The notes beneath the pieces are model-generated. The model was not told the origin of the DNA. It searched no databases and saw only the letters and a list, made by a program, of their open reading frames with translations. Made by a program: the position numbers and the translations under genes. Shown in pieces: positions 41,201-50,200 of a stretch of 64,000 nt of DNA. Source of the DNA: Gibbula magus (Eukaryota; Mollusca; Gastropoda; Trochida; Trochidae); the NCBI GenBank assembly GCA_936450465.1, contig OW388294.1, positions 68,280,075-68,344,074 of the forward strand, read 5' to 3'. How positions within the stretch are numbered: position 1 is the first letter of the stretch; every line of letters starts with the position of its first letter.

Positions 41201-44200
41201 ATGAGACAGGTCGCGTAGCGAGACGATGATCCTCAAGTTAAAAGCTAGCGAGAATAACACTCACTCGCACGGAAACCCGCCCATAGGCGGACGCTCGGAA
41301 GGCGTACCCTCACATGCTAACACAACTTACGAGGCAGGCAGCATAGCGAGACGCTGACCCGAAATAGAAAGCTAGCAAGAGTAACACTCACTCGCAAGGC
41401 AACCCTTCCGTAAGCGGACGCTCGCAAGGCGTACCTTTACATGCTATTACAACTCATGAGGCAGGCAGAGTAGCGAGACGCTGACCCTCAAATAGAAAGC
41501 TAGCGAGAGTAACACTCACTCGCAAGGAAACCCGTCCATAGGCGGACGCTCGGAAGGCGTACCCTCACATGCTAACACAACTCACGAGGCAGGCAGCGTA
41601 GCGAGACGCTGAACCCAAATAGAAAGCTAGCAAGAGTAACACTCACTCGCAAGGTAACCCGTCCGTAAGCGGACGCTCGCAAGGCGTACCTTTACATGCT
41701 AACACAACTCATGAGGCAGACAGCGAAGCGAGACGCTGAACTTCAAATAGAAAGCTAGCGAGAGTAATACTCTCTCACACAAGGAAACCAGCCCCAATGT
41801 GGACGCTCGCAAGGCATACCCTCACATGCTAACACAACTCATGAGGCAGGCAGAGTAGCGAGACGCTGACCCTCAAATAGAAAGCTAGCGAGAGTAACAC
41901 TCACTCGCAAGGAAACCCGCAACAAGGCGGACGCTCGCAAGATGTACCCTCACATGCTAACACAAATCACGAGGGAGGTAGCTTAGCGAGAAGTCGACCC
42001 TCAAGTTGAAATAGTGAATAATTTGACAAACCTTCAACTGGATGGCTGTCTCCTGTTTCTAACTTTGGTGATGGATCTTTAAACATAGCATACAGTGTAC
42101 ATTGATGATAAGAAAGATACATGTATATACTATTTATATGTGAATGACAATTGGCAATTTCGCTTTTGAAAGAGTCTGTTGTTTTGACAAATGTAACAGT
42201 ACATCAACATTTACACCAAAGGAAATTGTTATATTTGAATTATCTGTTTTTGAAACATTACGAAATCCTACTGCCAACAATGTGAAAATAATAATATGAA
42301 ATGGTCAGTTCTATTCAAAGTAATATCTTCTAACAAAATCTTTGTTCAATACATAATACAGATATATCAGAATTGTGATCAAATGGTCAATAAGAATTTA
42401 TAGTTATTGCATTCTCAACTATCTATAGTTTTCAATGCAGATGGAAATGTTGTTCAAAGTAAAATATGAGATTATAGATTTGATCACTCTGGTCCATTTG
42501 CTTATTTCAATCCTCAAGGATACTTAAATCCCCTCAAGCTACGAAGCAGTAGACAAAGCATTGCTGGTACAATACCCTGATTGAAGAAGATAAGCTTATA
42601 AGATAAGATATTACAAATACAAATACAAACGTTTTCGTTCAGCTGGCGATGCAGATGTATCTTCTGAGAGGAGAGATTGTGTTTCCTCTTGAGTTATACC
42701 TTTAAGGTAAGCTTTGTTTGAATACATATTGTTAGCTTATCAGAAGACAATTCAAAACATGAATTGAAGACACTATATTTCTGAAGCAATTATCAACATA
42801 TAGCTTATTTCTATTTGTGAATCAACATTCTGCCATGGTAAAAATTCATGGATGAAATGTCTCTTATATCGTTGTAATATAATTTATACACGATATCTAA
42901 ATATTTATATTTTTTTTAATGTGTTGATGAAGATATAATCAAAATAATTTGATCTACTGATGAAGACTAAGAATATGACATTATCTCCTTGGACATTAAC
43001 ACATCATAATTATAGTAGTATTGACATATGTGTGAAACTACGATTAGGTCTGCCATTTCTTCTCAAAGTGACACACTTTATGCGAATGGCAATGTCGTTC
43101 AAAGTAAATATCAGATTACTGCTGATTTGACCGACCTGCTATTATTAGGGTATTTCTATCCTTAAGGATACTGAAATCCCCTCAAACTACGAAGAACTAG
43201 TAGAAATATCATTACTGGTAGAAATACCCTGATTGAAATGGATAAGCTTTAACAGTCAAAATTAAAAATACGATCGTTTTCTTAATACTTGTGACGATGT
43301 ATCTCTTGGAGGTAAAGGGAGTGTTTCCTCTTGAGCTGAACCTTTAAGGAAAGCGTTATGGGAATACATATTGTTAGTGGTGTTTATAATAGCTTTGCTG
43401 CAACAAATGCCATGATTGAAATGGATAAGCTTTGATAGTCAAAATAAAATACGAACGCTTTCTTTCAGCTTGCGATGTATCTTCTGTATGTAAAGGTTGT
43501 CTTTCCTCTAGTGTTTTACCTATATGATATATAAAAGATAAAAGTGAAATAACCTTGTTAACGTACAGAATGTACCTACTTTTTAACGCAGTTACTGACA
43601 CACAGTACATAGCAGTAACCTATGACGTCATAACACATATGGTAAAGCTTTACGTGAAATAATAGCATTAAGTATATCAAAAGATAATTGTTTTGAACTA
43701 AACGTGCTTTGGAGATGACGTAATTCTGAAGCAAAATATCAGCATAAAGTTTACGTATATTTGTGAATATATTGTCTTATCAAAATGATATAAGTTGTAT
43801 GCTTCTCACGAGGGTAACATGGTATCATGTACCATCTTTGTACCAGTGTCGCCCGAGCCTTCAGGCGAGGGTGACACTGGTACAGAGATGGTACATGAGA
43901 CCGTATTACCCGATGGAGAAGTATACAACGTATTTATCTTTCCGTCATGTCAATAAAATAAGTATTATTATATTTATTGCGTTTTGTCTGCCGATGCCTG
44001 ATCAGCTGATATCGCTTGAATGACCTTGACCCTAAACGTAAACAAAATGGAGTCACCCGTCTCGACTGAAATGTTAAAAGTCGTATAACGTATTACTACA
44101 AGCTTTTAAATGCCTTAATAGGAGTTATTCTGTGTTGAATTGAGCGTGTAAGCAATGCAAAATAAGATTTGCTTCCAAACAAAGTAGCAACTATTGGAAA

Positions 44201-47200
44201 AATAAGTCTGTAATTATTAGACCCGTAAACAGCTGATCGAACTGTTCAAAACTCCCTACACCGCATACGTCATTTTATAACGTCATCTGACCATAATGCG
44301 ACACCTATTCGTACCTAAGAGCTGTTACTATGGCAGCACGGTACATGAAATTTATACACCGTGAGACTGGCGGGGTACATAAAGAAAAATGTAACGGCCG
44401 TTAGCCAATCAGAAACGAGCATTTTACTGTAAGGAAAGATAATATCTAATAACCTGTGTCAGGCTCATCATTTCCTCTTGTGAATATTTGCCTCAGACAC
44501 AAGATTATCTGAAACCAAAGTGATATTATTATTATTACTTGAAGGAAATTACACTAAACTGAAATATTGATATTTGATTTAATTTGTTGAAATAATAAGA
44601 TAGAAATCTGCTGGTATTATTATTATATAATAATTATTGTTCCGGTCAAGGTGATACAAGAAGATCATTATACAAGAACATCGTTTATAAAGAATACATA
44701 CACATAAAAAGTTGTAATAAAGAAGAAATCTGTCATTCGTCAAAATAATTGTCATACCTACTGTTAACTGACAATATTTTTCTCTATCAATTCCGAATTT
44801 ACATTGTATATTTGCTTTCGAAGTGATTAAGCCTTGCTTTTTTACAATATCATCTATCAAGTAATAGTAAATCAATTCTTTCCTTAATTATAACAAACGT
44901 GGTAACCTCTTCTGAAGTAGCATTTATGACAAGAAGACGAAGAAGATCGTTAACAATTTAAAATGCAGATGAACCACCAAAAAGGGTTAACTCAACCTGG
45001 AAATGTATATCACCTGTGTGTAAGCAGTTTAGTTCAATCCACTGAAAAACGTTATGTTGGTTCGACAGAAGTTGTAATGAGTTTTTTGGTCATCACCCTT
45101 GATTTATTTTGCAGAGACTAGTCTGAACGTTTGTCATTTCAAAAACTAAAATTTATGAAATATTTCAGTTTTATGATTTTTATGGAGCTATAAACATACA
45201 TAAATAGGTCCTTGAGCTGTCAAGCGTTATAGACGTAAGGTTAATTTTAATGTTATCTTAATTTTCAAAATAAGTTCCGTCACTCTGTAATTTACATCAA
45301 TAGCCGTACATGCATATTATCCCGACCGATCCATTGTATGATAAACCTTGTTATCAGACACAAGTGAACGAGATATCAGTCAATACAACACAGTCTTGGC
45401 TATTTGTGTCCTCGTGCAAAATTTAATGACGTGATGTTGTTGCTGCATCCACAGAATCTTCCTGCTGTCAACCCATTGTACATCAAATCCGAAAAGTAAA
45501 AGTACAATAAATATATCATATAAACGAAAAAAAAGTCGGTTTCTTTCATGATAAAATTGTTTTCTTGTTTCGTGACTAAGAAAGGTAAATAGTTTAACTC
45601 ATGACAGCGCAACGTGTGCACGTATTTCTAATGCATTCACCCTTGAAAGATGTGCCAATATACATTTACCAGAGGGGTGCTGGGACACTGGATGTTAAAA
45701 TAGCTTGGCTATCGGTTATAATGTGATCTCGAAAATTACCATATTTCATTCCTAAAATATTATCTAATGATAGTATTCTGTAGATTTCATTTATTGTATT
45801 TACCGTTTTTCTCCTTTTTAGACATACAATTATTACAACAGCAAACAGAACAAATATTCCTCCAATGATGCCTCCAATGATGGGACCAGTATCTTGAACA
45901 GAACAACAAAACATGGATGGGCAGATAAGTTATGTATTACCATGCAGATATTTCAGTCATTTTATCATTAAGCAAGTCCAGGATTTAATGTACATGTAAC
46001 TCCGGGTAACTACGCTCAGTTGGAGAGTCTGTCCATCACTGAGAAAAATAAAATGGATTAATATTGTATTGATATTTGTGTCTCAAGCCGCCAAAGCAAC
46101 GTAAACATAGCAATGTAACAAACTTTTGTTCAGCAACTGCATAATATTAGATACTTTAAAGGTCAACTTACCAGATGCTTCACTTGACGTGGCCTGTTCA
46201 CACTTCGGCCCATAGAACCCATCATTGCATCCATAAACACATGAACCATTCTTAAAACACTTCTCATCGACACAATTAGTATCACAATGTTTGTCACAGG
46301 TATACCCATAATACATTTCATTGCAATCTTCACAGTAGCCATCAACCTGATTACAAGTACCATTTTTACAGAACTCACTGCAAGATCTGTTACAGACATT
46401 GGCATATTTCCCTGCCGGGCATCCATAAGAACATTTAACAACACCAGCGACTTCTTTGCACACGGGATAACCGCTTCTTCCTTTATTACAACTCTGAGGA
46501 CATGTTTGGTTGCATGTTTCACCATAGTAGCCTGATCCGCATAAGTAAATGCAGTCTTTGCTCTCTGAGTGATAAACAGTTTCACAATAATCACAGAACG
46601 TCTCACAATTATCTCCCCTGTATTTGGAGTCACAACATCTGCATTTATTAGCATGGTTACTGTCTCTATCCAGACATCTATCGCTGGATCGTTTCCTCAA
46701 TGGGTCTGAAAGGAAAGCATTTAAGGTATTTAAGATATATTGGCTTGGGAAGATTAATTGACACAGATGGAATTACTTTAAGTCAGGAACCATATTAAGT
46801 TGCAATTAACTTAATTTGAAATATTACGTACCTTATTGATATTCTCTTACAAACAAACCAGAATAGTAGACATTAAGCGTCATATAATTAAACCTTAAAG
46901 TGTATCGTATAACTTGTATAAACACGACTGAGAGCGAGCATTCTGAAGTTCAAATTACATAATTCTCTATCACCAAATGTATATATATATAGAAAAGAGT
47001 AAACATCAGATGGTTTTGACTGGATCAATCTTCTTTAGTGCAAGGAACTGATTTCGACCAGTGTATCGGTCTTTTCAAGTATGTATGTAGTAGTACACGT
47101 ATATTTGTACTGCTACATAATACTTAAAAGACCGATACACTGGTCGAAATGAGCTTACGTATTATACTAATATAAACTCTATAAGAATGGATTTGAAAGT

Positions 47201-50200
47201 AAATATGCACCGTTATCAACGCAACAAAGCAGTTTAAGAAATTCCCACTCACTTGCATAAAGTTCTCAAACCGTATTTCTGCAGTGAGCTGGCTATATAG
47301 GCTATGTAAACTCACGGGCAAAAGAAACGTCACCACATTTTGAAAACAGTATAAAATGAAATATTGATGTCGGAGAAAATAGATTTTGTATGTATTTGGT
47401 AGCCACATGTTTTCTTAAGAAATATTCACAATTTCATACATCAGAGTATGCAATTTTTATTTTTATCTGTTCAAATTGACATGGGGTACTAAAATCGTTT
47501 TTTAAAGATGTTTTTGGCCCACAATATTTAGTATTTAAGTTTAAAACATTGAAAAAGTATAAATTTAATTAACTTAAGATATCCTCGACATAAATAACCT
47601 TCTTTGATTTAAATTTGTTGACGCGTCTTTACTGTAGGACGTCTCAAAACAAGCCAAAACTGGCTTTTTGAGGCTTCTATCTCGTCTAGTTAAGGAGATT
47701 CCAAAACGACCATTTCTTAAAACTTGTGTTTCTCAGAGTTATGAATAGATAATGTTTTGAAAATTCATATTTAGTATTGTTGGGTTCTGAAGACATGGTG
47801 TAACGCTGTTTCAGTCGCATTTATCGCCCGATGATTGAACTATCTTGTATTTTGTATGGGGACGTTTCTTTTGCCCGTGAGTTTATATATCTGATGTACA
47901 CTGTGAAGAATAGTTTGTTTATGGTTATTGAAACACATAAAAGAAAAGTGTCTAAGCAAGTTGTCATTATGGCTATAATATAGCACAATACTAGTTTTCT
48001 TTAAAAAAAAATTGCTATATGAAGAACTTACAATAAATCGGTTTAGACAATTTTGAATGGACATCTTCATCACATGTTCCGTCGTCTTGGTTACAGGAGG
48101 AATATATACATGATTGGTTGCATGGTTTGTTGCAGTCGTTGCCATGCCAACTAGGAGTACATCCATGTACACACGGCAATGTTTGACAAATATGTTCAGA
48201 TGTTTGCAGACAGTTGTTTAAGCAGTGAAGTGGGATCAAATCAGATTTCAGAACCAAATCTGTGAAAAGAAAAACATGAAGACAATACAGGTTTGAATAA
48301 TTCCTGTAAGTTGTATTTGCTAAAGAACTATTTTGTTCTGTACCATTCGTTATAAATAACATTTGATCATCGTAACAAAACGCTATGAATCACGTGAATA
48401 TAATCAATTCACAGCTGTAGATGTCACGGTATCCCCTCTAACCTAAGTCAACATGAATGTGGCCCTGTACGTACGTTATTTGGCATTCTACCATAACTTT
48501 GCGACAGTGTCGTTTCCGATTGGCTACTGTGAAAAATCAGAGACGGTATAATTTTTTATAATTTTTTGTGTGTCGGATGTTGCCATGTTACATTACCGAT
48601 TGCATTTATTCTCCAAATACTTGTATGCTCGTATATTGTTTGTATGAGCTGTTGTTGTGAACAAAGTGACATAAATAAATAATGTTGATAATAAATCAGA
48701 AACCGATCAAAATGAGACCCGAAACGGCGAAAAATATTAACAATGTAGTTTTACGCAACAATAACACTGTCAATTTCGAAAATACTGCAGAAAATATCCC
48801 GAACGCTGACGCCGGTTGCAAAACGCTATCGTCTATAGAATAGAGTGACCTCCCTTTAACGCATTCGGAAACTTTCGCTGTTTTCCGAAGCCTTATAAGA
48901 AGCAACCTCCTTTTGAGATTACCAAATATGTCATATCTTTGTAAATGTCAGGCCGTGGAATTTCTGCACGGTGTCGAATGACAAATCACTACCGATTCAA
49001 TGCGTCTGAATATAGTTCAATACTAAATCGTTGATATGGTAGAATGGAGATATGAAAATACTGTTTTCGACTTTAAATTACATTTAGAGCTATAATAATT
49101 CAGTTATATGCCGCTGATTTTCAATCACAGTATTTTTTTCTCCTTAATACATGACACAAACTGTCCTTACCATTAAACTTGGAGTTTTAATTTAATTTAA
49201 TAACATTTATATTTCTTATCGCTTGAGGACCAATGTTATAATAGTATAATTGGAAAAACATCTTTTACATTTATAAATTGATTGATTTTGAATTTTCTTC
49301 TATGAAAATAGTTGTTGATCCTTTTCTTTTTAAGATGTTTAATTGGCATTTACAAAGACCAAAAAATGTGATGAATAAATAGTTGTGAAGCTTGTTTTTT
49401 TTCTAAAATTAAGTAATAATTATAAGATAAATAAATGGAAAAAAAAGTCCGGTTTTATTTTCGTCAGTACTGAAGTTAATCAATCTCAATAGAAATGTCA
49501 CCACATTTTCAACAGTATAAAAATTGAAGTACTATTGCCGAAGATACATAAGAATATCATACTTTTATTTTTATGTCTGTTCAAATACACTTAGGGTCAT
49601 AAAACAAGCCAAACATGCTCGTTTAGCCTCTCCTAAATGTCTTGTTAAGGAGATTCGAAAACAATGTTTTTAAAACGGGTGTTTCTAAAGAATTGTGAAC
49701 GGAAAATGTTTTGAAATTTCATATTTCGTTAGGTTGGGCTCTGAATATATTATATATCTCTGTTGTATTCGTGATTATTACTCGAGGATGGATTATTATA
49801 TTTTGTATGGTGATGTTTCTTTTGCGCTTGAGTGTAGTTTATCAATCAATGAAATGAGATTTAAAACGGAGCTTAGTGTTTGCATTTCTGGACATTCTAT
49901 AGTTGGATCATGTACAATGGCTTTAAAACTACACGAGTTGTAATGGTTTTAGCAGAAGAATACTTGATACAAATAGAGTACTAAAGCATTTAACTTGTCT
50001 GTGTGGGGGTCAACTGTGTGACGTGTACTATAACAACAGCATATCACTCTAATGTTAGGAAGAAAAACGAACGACATTGTGAAAAGAATACAACACAGCA
50101 AACAGGACAGGTCGTACATTGCATTGAAGTTACATATATATAACAATTAAAGCTCAGAGTTATATTACCAAGGAGTACTAATATGAGACTTACCTATAAG

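Larger units (their letters stand above)
26617..42730. repeat. 3011-bp tandem units
   Basis: The marker CCTCAAGGATACTTAAATCC falls at about 26617, 29621, 32632, 38861 and 42512: spacings 3004, 3011, 6229 (3011 + LINE insertion of 3218) and 3651 (3011 + a 640-bp duplication). Each unit carries B1, B2, B3, A', a GC-rich satellite and A. Confidence 0.9.

Noticed and set aside
46163..46654. 163-codon minus frame over the EGF exon
   Set aside because: It is the shifted-frame shadow of exon 3, which has the regular Cys pattern and matching splice sites.
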